A DNA stretch of 17,409 nt from CAJQQY01 sp964352225. Its GTDB lineage: Bacteria > Bacteroidota > Bacteroidia > Chitinophagales > Saprospiraceae. The translations under genes and the position numbers were made by a program. The stretch lies in NCBI GenBank assembly GCA_964352225.1, contig CAYGRM010000115.1, forward strand, positions 1 to 17,409, read 5' to 3'. A model generated the notes under the pieces. The model was not told the DNA's origin and did no database searches. It saw nothing but the letters and a program-made list of their open reading frames with translations. Positions 1-7,431 of this stretch are shown here, in pieces. The stretch's first letter is position 1. Every line of letters begins with the position of its first letter.

Positions 1-89
1 TATTATTGCTAAAATTTAATGTTTTGAGAAATTAAAGTATTTTAAAATGATGCGTTTATTTTTTCTATAAAAAATCAATTTTCAAGGAC

Positions 90-110
90 TAATCTCTCAT
101 CCAGAGATTA
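90..110. terminator. possible weak hairpin downstream of the 165-659 gene
   Basis: An 8-bp inverted repeat (90-97 with 103-110, loop CATCC) lies about 55 bases past the stop of the minus-strand gene at 165-659. Neither side has a clean T-tract next to it, so it is at best a weak terminator or a transcript-end stem. The rest of 1-164 shows no coding potential that I can support. Confidence 0.25.
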
Positions 111-164
111 TCTTTTCACCATTTTGTCATTAGCTCATTAACCATTCACAGTTAACCATTAAAT

Positions 165-659
165 TTAAACCATCTTCGCATGCCAACTATCTTTCAACGG
201 AATAATCCATTCCTTTTCAAATTCTTCTTTCGTTTTGACTAAATTATTAAAAACCAAAGTGGAATCATTAATTTCTCCATTTTGGAAGAGGTGAACAAAA
301 GTATCTCGATGAGCAGTTTTTAATTCATCATCAACTTTGAAAGCAAAATTCATTCGATTAAAAAAATCTACCCCATGATGATGTCCCATTGCTTTGATAA
401 AGTGGACAGACTTATCAATCGAGCAACCACTTGCACCAGCTTGACTTTCATCAACCATCAAGATGATAAATCGATTATTTAACACGTCGCCATAAGATCT
501 CAAAGCATTATTATGACTCACCCAATTGGTCACAAAATTTTGAACTTGCTCCCTAATTTCTGGAACTTCCTCATCAGTAAATGGAAGGTTGCTTTGATAA
601 ATCCAAACTCTAGAAGTCCCCGGCATTGATTCATATGAAGTCATAATATCTTTTTTCAT
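165..659 (-). CDS. conserved Bacteroidota protein, 'ABC transporter ATPase'-labelled family (misnomer)
   Basis: This is a 164-residue soluble protein with no signal peptide or membrane segment. It matches my memory of a small family widespread in Bacteroidota that databases often label 'ABC transporter ATPase'. Shared hallmarks are an N-terminal 'RVWIYQ' strand, a central 'ASGCSIDKSVHFIK' block, then 'VFNNLVKTKEEF' and a closing 'DSWHAK'. There is no Walker A, Walker B or ABC signature, so the database label cannot describe an ATPase activity. The invariant Cys in 'SGCSID' is the most likely functional residue (inference). The ATG at 657-659 gives the full length; a second in-frame Met five codons later is also possible. 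It stands alone on its strand, with nusB further upstream on the same strand behind a palindromic terminator. Function is unknown. Confidence 0.8.
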   Translation of the reverse strand: MKKDIMTSYESMPGTSRVWIYQSNLPFTDEEVPEIREQVQNFVTNWVSHNNALRSYGDVLNNRFIILMVDESQAGASGCSIDKSVHFIKAMGHHHGVDFFNRMNFAFKVDDELKTAHRDTFVHLFQNGEINDSTLVFNNLVKTKEEFEKEWIIPLKDSWHAKMV

Positions 660-805
660 TTTTTTAAAATTAATTCATTCGCTGATCACGAGTTCTATAA
701 TTAACTCATTTTCCTTCTTCAAATGTACCCATTAAAATATATTTTTTCATAAAAACTGGTTATCATCTGACCAATGATTTTTCCCTCCTAATTATTAATA
801 AATTT

Positions 806-1264
806 CTTCAAAAAATCATTCTGAAGATTGTTGTCCAAAAGAAACAGCGATAGTTCCTCTAGTCATCAAGCAAGAACGAGAACCTCTCATGTTTAATTGG
901 TCTAACAATAAGACCATCATTTCTGACGAAAAATTTCTTAATTTCAAATCTAATATTCTTGCTGGTAATCAAGAAGTAAGAACAATTGATGGGAAAAAGC
1001 AAATGTTAGGTAGGGTTAAAGAATACTTCGGTAGAGTAATAATGGAATGACTTAAACATCGTCGAAGGAGCCGAGCTAAAAATTGAAAGGCTATGTCATG
1101 AGATTGATTGCAAAACTTGAAAACAACTCTATGGATCAGACTATTACACATTGAATAAAATGTTAACTGATGATGGCCCAAGATTCCAAATACATGACCC
1201 AAGCATTTATTCTAAAAATACAAATCCCGATCAAATTAATTTGATCGGGATTTTTTATTTTTAG
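806..1264 (+). pseudogene. decayed plus-strand gene of unknown family
   Basis: The plus strand carries protein-like sequence that no single frame explains. From about 806 to 1050 one frame reads through 'EREPLMFNWSNNKTI' and 'RTIDGKKQMLGRVKEYFG' before a stop. A second frame continues from about 1046 with 'WNDLNIVEGAELKIERL', meets an in-frame TGA at 1118-1120, then resumes with 'LYGSDYYTLNKMLTDDG' and 'PRFQIHDPSIYSKN' into the terminator at 1222. One frameshift plus one nonsense codon would restore about 140 residues. The terminator at the end fits a former plus-strand gene. I do not recognise the family. The antisense open frame at 969-1202 is Cys/His-rich, looks non-coding, and is treated as a shadow. 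Most of 660-805 shows nothing I can interpret. Confidence 0.4.
1222..1256. terminator. 32-bp perfect palindrome, probably bidirectional terminator
   Basis: Positions 1222-1253 form a perfect 32-base palindrome (16-bp arms centred at 1237/1238) with a CCCGATC / GATCGGG core. On the plus strand it is followed by six T's and another T-run. On the minus strand a weaker T-tract (GTATTTTTAG) follows. It lies 50 bases past the nusB stop codon on the minus strand and at the end of the decayed plus-strand gene, so it can serve both directions. Confidence 0.75.
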
Positions 1265-1302
1265 TATTAAATATTCAATTTTAAAATTAACCATTATCAA
1301 AA

Positions 1303-2238
1303 TTATCCCTTCAATCCTCTTCCCTCTTTATTGATTTTTCCATCTTTATCTAACTGCTTCATTAATCGATCTAAAATTCCATTGATGAAATCTTTACTTT
1401 TATCTGTACTGTACAGTTTTGAGATTTCTACAAATTCATTCAAAGTTACTTTCGTAGGAATTGATGGAAAACTAATCAGCTCACTCAATGCCATTTTTAA
1501 TAGAATCATATCTATAATTGCAACTCGATCTACATCCCAATTCTTAAGTGCGGGTTCGATGATAGCTAGTAATTCATCATTTTCGTTGACTACTTTTTTT
1601 AACAAAACCTCGCCAAATTCTACCGCTGTCTCATCAGTAGGTCGATAAGCTTCACAAAAATCTTCTGTCGCAGGCAAACCTTTAATGGTTTTTTTCATAG
1701 ACCCCATAACCAAAGATTTATCATCCATCCACCCCGGAAATGAGCTTTCCATTTCATCATCAAATGATTCATTGGAATAGCAAAAACGATATAATTGTAA
1801 AAATATATCTTTATGATGTTGTGCTGAATCCTCCGTTTGATTTAAGTAGGCTTTATACTCATCGGAATTAGAAAAATCAACATAATACTTAACATTGGTA
1901 TCATTATCCAAAAGCTCATTTATCTTTCTCGATTTCACCAAATCCCAAAAGAATTTATTTTTTACAATAGATTGCATCAATTCATTCTCGTAAATCTTAG
2001 GCGTAAAGGCTTTATCTTCAGCAGAAGGTAAATGTTTGGAAGCTCGCTTCTCAGCGTCTTTGTGAGAATACTTCGCAACTTCGGTCAGTTGCAAAACATT
2101 AAATAAATAGAGGTCGAAAGACATGTTAATACTCCTTCGATAATGGTTAAGAACTTGATTCAAGCTCAAGTCTTTGTCACGGCTCATTGTGTAGAGCATC
2201 TGCATAACTTTAATGCGGATATTTCTTCTACTCAGCAT
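1303..2238 (-). CDS. nusB: transcription antitermination factor NusB (long Bacteroidota form)
   Basis: NusB, with NusE (ribosomal protein S10), binds boxA RNA in the rRNA antitermination complex in the cytoplasm. The 311-residue protein begins 'MLSRRNIRIKVMQMLY', the usual N-terminal helix of Bacteroidota NusB. The diagnostic C-terminal helices run from about residue 229 to 295: 'NWDVDRVAIIDMILLKMAL', 'FPSIPTKVTLNEFVEISKLY', then 'STDKSKDFINGILDRL'. Typical bacterial NusB is about 140 residues. The extra length comes from a middle insertion of mostly charged helices (roughly residues 50-190), which from family knowledge is normal in this phylum. The tail 'DKDGKINKEGRGLKG' is hydrophilic and probably disordered. 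The ATG at 2236-2238 is the natural start. The gene stands alone, and its transcript probably ends at the palindrome at 1222-1253. Confidence 0.93.
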   Translation of the reverse strand: MLSRRNIRIKVMQMLYTMSRDKDLSLNQVLNHYRRSINMSFDLYLFNVLQLTEVAKYSHKDAEKRASKHLPSAEDKAFTPKIYENELMQSIVKNKFFWDLVKSRKINELLDNDTNVKYYVDFSNSDEYKAYLNQTEDSAQHHKDIFLQLYRFCYSNESFDDEMESSFPGWMDDKSLVMGSMKKTIKGLPATEDFCEAYRPTDETAVEFGEVLLKKVVNENDELLAIIEPALKNWDVDRVAIIDMILLKMALSELISFPSIPTKVTLNEFVEISKLYSTDKSKDFINGILDRLMKQLDKDGKINKEGRGLKG

Positions 2239-2338
2239 AAGAAATTATAGTATTTATACTTTTCTATAAGTTGCAAAGAAAGCCCTTTTTTTAAAAAAAC
2301 AATAAGTTTTCAACGTTTTAATTGAAGGAGTTTTCACT

Positions 2339-2527
2339 TTAAATAAAATAAATATATGAATCAAGGGAAGTAATCTCTACAATCTCCATTTCAGGAGCAT
2401 TTATAACAACAATTATTCTCGAACTATTTTTTCCAAAAGAAAAACCATGAACTACTCCTCTTAATCTGTATTACTTATGACATACTTCCATTCCTTTTAG
2501 GTAAAAGCAAGGGTAAACATTACTTTT
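2339..2527 (-). pseudogene. relic of a cupin-domain gene
   Basis: One minus-strand frame in the nusB upstream spacer reads like the end of a cupin barrel. After 'FYLKGMEVCHK' there is a stop codon at 2471-2473, then 'YRLRGVVHGFSFGKNSS' and 'RIIVVINAPEMEIVEI', ending at a TAA at 2339-2341. In intact cupins the first block is the 'vleGemev' turn and the second is the P/RGVxHGF metal-site strand followed by 'r.lvv..P.e'. The usual 'GD.v.iP' stretch between them is missing, so there is a nonsense codon and probably a deletion. No convincing start codon or 5' half remains. The rest of 2239-2643 shows nothing I can support. Confidence 0.4.
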
Positions 2528-2643
2528 GGTGTCTTTTATAAAACATTCCCTCGATACCGCCCTCATAAAGCTATGAATAATTAATATCCTTATGGATAAA
2601 TTTCATTTACTAATCAACTGATTTTATCAAACTAATTATTTTT

Positions 2644-5013
2644 ATGAAAAAAATATTACTCTTATCTGCATTATGCTTTTCATTCTTTAGCATGACTGCT
2701 CAATTAAATGTTTCATTTGTAGGTGATCTACCTTACACTCAAGATTTGAGTGACATTTGGGGATATGCTGCCCCTGATGGTACTGAATATGCGCTAGTTG
2801 GTGTCGGAAATGGAACATCTATTGTTTCTTTAGCTGATCCAGCCAATCCTACTGAAGTAGGTTTTATTCCAGGAGCTCAATCAATTTGGAGAGATATAAA
2901 AACTTTTGGAGATTTTGCCTTTGTCACAACAGATCAAGGTAGTGATGGATTATTAGTGATTGATATGACAAATTTACCCAACTCCTATGACTCTTATTAT
3001 TGGAAACCTCAATTACTCAACCAAGGAACATTAGAAACTTGTCATAATATTTATATTGATGAGGATGGATGGATGTATTTAGCAGGTTGTAATTTGAATA
3101 ATGGAGCGGTGATGATTTTTGATGTTTTCACGGATTCTTATAATCCTATTTTTGTAAATAATGTTCAAGGAAGTTATGCTCATGATGTATTTACCAAGGG
3201 AAGTAATATGTACTCCTCTAACCTAACCAATGGTTTACGTATTTATGATGTAACTGATAAAATGGATATCCAGTTAGCTGGAGTTCAAACGACCGCTTTC
3301 AATTTCACTCACAATGCATGGTCAACTGACGATAATAATTTTGTTTTCACGACTGATGAATTAGCAAATGCGCCTGTTGGATCGTATGATGTTTCTAATT
3401 TGAATGACATCAAAGAAATGGATCAATTCCGACCAACAACTACTCTTGGAGAAGGCGTTATTCCGCATAATGCTCATGTTTGGAACAACTTTGTCATAGT
3501 ATCTTATTACTCTGATGGATGTATTATTTTGGATGCAACTCATCCTGATAACTTAATTGAAGTAGGAAATTTTGATACATTTATTCCAAGTAGTACAGGT
3601 TTTAATGGTGCATGGGGAGCTTATCCATATTTACCTTCAGGACTTATTTTAGTGTCAGATATTCAAAGTGGGTTGTATGTTTTAGAACCAAATTACGTTC
3701 AAGGTTGCTACCTCGAAGGACAAGTGACTGATGCCAACACCAATGCTTTAATTAGCGGTGCAGAAATTACTATCGATGCTCCAGCTCCTAATATTGATTA
3801 CTCCGATAATGCTGGAGAATATAAAACAGGTCAAGCTATTCCAGGTACTTTTGATGTAACTTTTACCAAAAATGGATACTATCCGTTGACAACTTCAGCT
3901 GTTTTTGAAAATGGGGTAATCACTACTTTAGATGTTCAAATGATCCCAATTGCAACCATCGATATGATTGGAAATACTTTAAAAGCTGCTGATGGATCTT
4001 CATTAGCCAATGTTGCAGTTGTGGCTCAATCAAGCAATGGAGATATTTACTCTACCACTTCAAATCTTAATGGGACATTTACTTTGAATAATATTTTCGA
4101 AGGGGATTATCAGTTCTTTGCAGGAAGATGGGGATATCTTCATACGGTTGAAGTACTATCGATTGATCCTAATAATAATTCAGTTTCACTTAGCTTAAGT
4201 GAGGGATACCAAGATGATTTTTTCTTTGACTTTAACTGGACAATAAATAACTCTGCTCAAACAGGAGCATGGGAATTGGGCGAGCCAATTGGAACTTTCA
4301 CGCAAGGAAATACCAGTAATCCAGATTTTGATGTGGAAGGTGACTTAGGAATAGAATGTTATGTAACTGGAAATGGTGGTGGTGGAGTAGGTGATGATGA
4401 TATTGATGGCGGTATCACTCAACTTGTTTCGCCAATTATGGATTTGAGCACTTATAATCAACCAATCGTAAAATACCGAACTTGGTTCTTTAATGCGGGT
4501 GGAAATGGTAATCCAAATGACGATTATGTAATTTCAGTATCAAATGGAACAGACGAAGTTGTCTTGGAAACGATCACCGAATCAGCTTCTGAGTGGAGAC
4601 CAGAATCATCTTTTATCCTTTCAGACGTTATTGAGATAACTGATAATATGACCATGATTTATACTGCTCAAGATCAACCTAGTGGGCACTTGGTAGAAGC
4701 GGCATTGGATGCATTTATCATCGAAGAAGGAATGCCATCTTCAACTGCGGACTTGAAAGCGAAAGGAATTGATTTCCAAATTTTTCCAAATCCATTTGAT
4801 GAAAAAACATTTGTTGAGGTAGATTTTGACAATCAATTCAATAATGCTCAAATAAAAGCTTTCAATGTTTTAGGGCAATTAGTTGAGGTTTTGAATATTG
4901 AAAATATCTCTAACCGAATCGAAGTTGGACAAAACTGGAATGCAGGAATTTATTTGATTGCACTCGAAGTAGATGGAAAGATTTTGCAGACATTGAAGTT
5001 GGTAAAGCAATAA
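2644..5013 (+). CDS. secreted choice-of-anchor B beta-propeller protein with T9SS C-terminal sorting domain
   Basis: This 789-residue secreted protein is probably cell-surface. Residues 1-19 are a signal peptide (K-K, hydrophobic core, cleavage after 'MTAQ'). Residues ~20-354 form a propeller with LVIVD-like repeats ('GLRIYDVTDK', 'GLLVIDMTN', 'GCIILDATHPDN'), the choice-of-anchor B region. Each blade carries a conserved His motif at H134, H180, H223 and H275/H278. Two carboxypeptidase-regulatory-like beta domains follow (~355-437, opening 'LEGQVTDANTNALISGAEI', and ~440-515). Residues ~525-695 look like a jelly-roll/MAM-like domain with an acidic Gly loop. Residues ~710-789 are a type A T9SS sorting domain: 'IFPNPF' (713-718), 'FNVLGQLV', 'AGIYLIAL' and a C-terminal 'LKLVKQ'. 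Ligand or enzymatic role is unknown. The ATG at 2644 is directly followed by the signal peptide. It has its own terminator at 5032-5072. Confidence 0.9.
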   Translation: MKKILLLSALCFSFFSMTAQLNVSFVGDLPYTQDLSDIWGYAAPDGTEYALVGVGNGTSIVSLADPANPTEVGFIPGAQSIWRDIKTFGDFAFVTTDQGSDGLLVIDMTNLPNSYDSYYWKPQLLNQGTLETCHNIYIDEDGWMYLAGCNLNNGAVMIFDVFTDSYNPIFVNNVQGSYAHDVFTKGSNMYSSNLTNGLRIYDVTDKMDIQLAGVQTTAFNFTHNAWSTDDNNFVFTTDELANAPVGSYDVSNLNDIKEMDQFRPTTTLGEGVIPHNAHVWNNFVIVSYYSDGCIILDATHPDNLIEVGNFDTFIPSSTGFNGAWGAYPYLPSGLILVSDIQSGLYVLEPNYVQGCYLEGQVTDANTNALISGAEITIDAPAPNIDYSDNAGEYKTGQAIPGTFDVTFTKNGYYPLTTSAVFENGVITTLDVQMIPIATIDMIGNTLKAADGSSLANVAVVAQSSNGDIYSTTSNLNGTFTLNNIFEGDYQFFAGRWGYLHTVEVLSIDPNNNSVSLSLSEGYQDDFFFDFNWTINNSAQTGAWELGEPIGTFTQGNTSNPDFDVEGDLGIECYVTGNGGGGVGDDDIDGGITQLVSPIMDLSTYNQPIVKYRTWFFNAGGNGNPNDDYVISVSNGTDEVVLETITESASEWRPESSFILSDVIEITDNMTMIYTAQDQPSGHLVEAALDAFIIEEGMPSSTADLKAKGIDFQIFPNPFDEKTFVEVDFDNQFNNAQIKAFNVLGQLVEVLNIENISNRIEVGQNWNAGIYLIALEVDGKILQTLKLVKQ

Positions 5014-5031
5014 ACTATTTCCAATAAATGT

Positions 5032-5072
5032 AAAAAGGGAAAAGATTCGGATTGAATCTTTTCCCTTTTTTT
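5032..5072 (+). terminator. intrinsic terminator of the choice-of-anchor B gene
   Basis: A perfect 17-bp stem (5032-5048 with 5054-5070, loop GGATT) contains a GGGAAAAGATTC arm and runs into a T7 tract ending at 5072, about 20 bases past the stop codon at 5013. The opposite strand has a T5 tract after the same stem, so it may also stop the minus-strand protease transcript. Confidence 0.85.
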
Positions 5073-5154
5073 ATCCTAAATAATTCCCTCGTCTTATCAA
5101 AATCCCCAAAACCAAATAAATGAAAGCAATCATTCCAACCAAAAGAAAAATCAA
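5071..5154 (-). CDS. possible 27-residue single-span membrane peptide
   Basis: Just downstream of the protease gene, on the same strand, a short frame encodes about 27 residues: a hydrophobic span ('LIFLLVGMIAFIYLVLGI') followed by a basic tail ('LIRRGNYLG'). This is the layout of a small inner-membrane protein with positive-inside orientation. The best full-length start is a TTG at 5152-5154, preceded by an AGGGAAG stretch. An internal ATG would give only 20 residues. The stop codon at 5071-5073 lies in the T-tract of the neighbouring terminator. It could be translated from the protease transcript. I know no named family for it, and a chance hydrophobic frame in AT-rich DNA cannot be excluded. 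Confidence 0.28.
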   Translation of the reverse strand: MIFLLVGMIAFIYLVLGILIRRGNYLG

Positions 5155-5178
5155 AACTTCCCTTTAAGGGTCGGGGGT

Positions 5179-7125
5179 TTAATTAGCCGAACCATTCACA
5201 TCTCCAACTTTAATCGCAATAAAGTTTTCATTTTGAATATCCGTCAAAATTGGAGTGTAGAAAGTACTCTCTGGAAATGGCGATGAAAAAGGATCAGTTG
5301 GATCAGGAAAATTAAAAGCAGTAGGTACAAATCTCCAAGAGGTATTGTTTGAAAATTCAGTATCTAATTGTAAAATGACTCTTTGAATACGAACCAAATC
5401 GAAAACATTTACACTTCCATCTTTATTTACATCTGCTGCAATAAGTTGATGAGGAGTAAGTGTTGCTCCTAGGCCTAAAATATATTTTTGAACCAAGACC
5501 AAGTCAAATACATTAACTCCATTTCGATGATCATCATTTCTATATGGAGTAATCGTAAAATTATTTCCATTTTCTAAATCGAACGCTTCATAACTTCCGT
5601 CCGTCTGATTATTAAATGTCAAATTGGAAGATCCAGTCACTTGCATTTCTACATTTTGAATAGGTACTCCATTTGCTTTTTGGATAAGTCCAAATACGGT
5701 AGAACTATTTGCCAATGCAGGATTTTCTATTCCTCCCAATTGTGTAAATCCAGTATTAATTGGATCCAACCAATCTTTTAATCTAGTTGTAGAATCGACT
5801 CCATCATTCCAAGAGACCGAAAATTTTCCATCATAAACTATAAATTGATTACAGTTAGCAACTCCTCCATGGAGTTGTCCGACAATATATCCATTATGAT
5901 TAAATACAGGTGAGCCTGATGATCCTCCCTCAATCGTTCCATAGTCATATACTGATCTCCAATGGGAATGCGGAGGAGTGATAATTCCATCTCCCCAATT
6001 AGTTAAAAATGGATAACTTTCTAAAGTATGAGTATCTACCGATATTTTCATCACATCACCAAAGGGATGATGTATTTGTGTTCCTGTTTGCGCAGCAGTA
6101 TTCAATCGATTCCAACCATTGAAATAAGCATTATAAGATGAAGGGACATTTACTGGAAGTTCCAATAATAAAAAATCTGAAACCTGTGATCCTGCCACTA
6201 CTTCTGATCCCAAAATTGACTCAAACGCCGGCTCTTCTGTTTCATTGGCACAAGTCGGAAAAGCATAGTTAAAATCAAATCGCCAAAGCGAAAAATCTGG
6301 AATATTATCCCCTAAAAACCCACAATGATTAGCCGTCAAGACATACGGTTTCCCATCATTATTAGTATTGTTAATCATTGAGCCTGAGCACCAACCAATT
6401 CCAGTATTATAGATCGTTAAAATTCGAACCACTCCCCTTTTTTGATCATCATAATCATCTCCAAGTGCACAATTTACATTTTCGTGGCAAGGCAATGATT
6501 CTCCAAAACCAGTATAATTTTGAAAGGGATAATCTGATACTATTTTTTCTCGATCATAAGCTTGCATGATTCGATTGATCTCAAATCGACCTTGACCTTT
6601 GGCATACCATGGTTCAAAGTATTCAATGATGGCTGTTTCGCCTTCGATCATTCCCGTCATAAATTTTCCAGAATCAGAATTATTAAGGTAAGTATAGCCT
6701 CCTAAAACTTGTTTTTGCTGGTCATCATAAACGAATAGTCGAGCACCATTTGGTAAATAGAAATTTTTATAAAAAATAAAAAGACCTAGTGCTTGATCTG
6801 CTTTAATCTTCAACTTCCAAACTCGGCCTCCATCTTCTAAATCCACCCATTGGCCTGAGTTCTCTAAAGTATAATTGACATCTACCGGAGCCGCAAATCG
6901 ATTAGAAGAATTTTCTTTATCCTCTTTTTTTAACCTAGTCATATTTAGCGCAGGCACTTTAATCGCTTTACTTTCTTTAGAGAAAACCGCTTGATTTTTT
7001 GGCAAAAAACTAATGGGAGTTCCACCAACGGATTGTTGCGCAACAACTATAGATAAATTAGATATTAGAAATATGAATACAAAAAGAAAGGAGCAACGTA
7101 TCGTATAATGACGTTTCAAGTTCAT
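5179..7125 (-). CDS. secreted lysyl-endopeptidase-like serine protease with dockerin-like C-terminus
   Basis: This is a 648-residue secreted chymotrypsin-fold (S1) protease of the Achromobacter lysyl-endopeptidase type. Residues 1-29 are a long signal peptide ending 'SIVVA|QQ'. Residues ~90-190 are probably a beta-rich propeptide. The catalytic domain (~205-465) shows H267 in 'LTANHCG', D317 in 'SDFLLLELP' and S403 in 'EGGSSGSPVF', followed by 'GQLHGG'. Cys residues near 214, 220 and 248 suggest disulfides. The Asp giving lysyl endopeptidase its Lys preference does not align clearly, so specificity is open. After a beta domain (~475-530) comes a dockerin-like pair of 'VNVFDLV..Q..IL' repeats. 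The second has a full calcium loop (D565, N567, D569, D576); the first is degenerate. The end 'FIAIKVGDVNGSAN' is a module I associate with Saprospiraceae secreted proteins. No type A T9SS tail is present. ATG at 7123-7125. Confidence 0.88.
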   Translation of the reverse strand: MNLKRHYTIRCSFLFVFIFLISNLSIVVAQQSVGGTPISFLPKNQAVFSKESKAIKVPALNMTRLKKEDKENSSNRFAAPVDVNYTLENSGQWVDLEDGGRVWKLKIKADQALGLFIFYKNFYLPNGARLFVYDDQQKQVLGGYTYLNNSDSGKFMTGMIEGETAIIEYFEPWYAKGQGRFEINRIMQAYDREKIVSDYPFQNYTGFGESLPCHENVNCALGDDYDDQKRGVVRILTIYNTGIGWCSGSMINNTNNDGKPYVLTANHCGFLGDNIPDFSLWRFDFNYAFPTCANETEEPAFESILGSEVVAGSQVSDFLLLELPVNVPSSYNAYFNGWNRLNTAAQTGTQIHHPFGDVMKISVDTHTLESYPFLTNWGDGIITPPHSHWRSVYDYGTIEGGSSGSPVFNHNGYIVGQLHGGVANCNQFIVYDGKFSVSWNDGVDSTTRLKDWLDPINTGFTQLGGIENPALANSSTVFGLIQKANGVPIQNVEMQVTGSSNLTFNNQTDGSYEAFDLENGNNFTITPYRNDDHRNGVNVFDLVLVQKYILGLGATLTPHQLIAADVNKDGSVNVFDLVRIQRVILQLDTEFSNNTSWRFVPTAFNFPDPTDPFSSPFPESTFYTPILTDIQNENFIAIKVGDVNGSAN

Positions 7126-7180
7126 GGGTTAGTGAGATTTGTTCGTAAAGGATTATTAGTTTGTTCCTAGAAATTATTTG

Positions 7181-7212
7181 TAAAGTTAATCTCTTTGATT
7201 CAATATTACAAA
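7181..7212 (-). promoter_or_regulatory. Bacteroidota-type promoter of the protease gene
   Basis: On the minus strand TTTG (7212-7209) is followed after 20 bases by TAACTTTA (7188-7181). The Bacteroidota primary-sigma consensus is TTTG at -33 and TAnnTTTG at -7, so only the final base differs. Transcription would start near 7175, about 50 bases upstream of the protease ATG. No match of this quality was found for the divergent gene at 7432. Confidence 0.5.
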
Positions 7213-7235
7213 TGTCTTTAACTTGAGATATGCAG

Positions 7236-7255
7236 AATACCCTATTAAGGGTATT
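7236..7255. repeat. inverted repeat in the divergent intergenic region
   Basis: AATACCCT (7236-7243) and AGGGTATT (7248-7255) form an 8-bp dyad with a 4-base ATTA spacer, 24 bases upstream of the protease -33 element. It could be an operator site or a short transcript stem; no long T-tract follows. The rest of the 306-base gap 7126-7431 holds the promoter at 7181-7212 and an imperfect AGCAGC / GCGGCT stem near 7383-7398 in the leader of the zinc-ribbon gene. No other gene is visible there. Confidence 0.35.
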
Positions 7256-7431
7256 TCTTGAAAAAATCCAATAATCAATAAATGATAAAGGATGCTCTCA
7301 CTACTAAAACATTGTAACGTTGGAGATTCCTTATTGGATCCCGGATCTTCCCAAAGAATCCAAAACCTTAGTCTAAAAAATAAGCAGCCTAAGCGGCTAC
7401 CATATAAATTTTAACTATTTTCGCAGCGATT

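Noticed and set aside
138..165. TTAACCATT direct repeat downstream of the first gene
   Set aside because: Nine bases, two copies, AT-rich; no array or transposon end.
969..1202. 77-codon open frame on the minus strand
   Set aside because: Cys/His-rich, no recognisable pattern, antisense to the better-supported decayed plus-strand gene.
1331..1648. 105-codon plus-strand frame inside nusB
   Set aside because: Fully antisense to a confidently identified gene; composition is that of a shadow frame.
7383..7398. AGCAGC / GCGGCT imperfect stem before the zinc-ribbon gene as a riboswitch
   Set aside because: Only a six-base stem with a mismatch; no conserved aptamer core.
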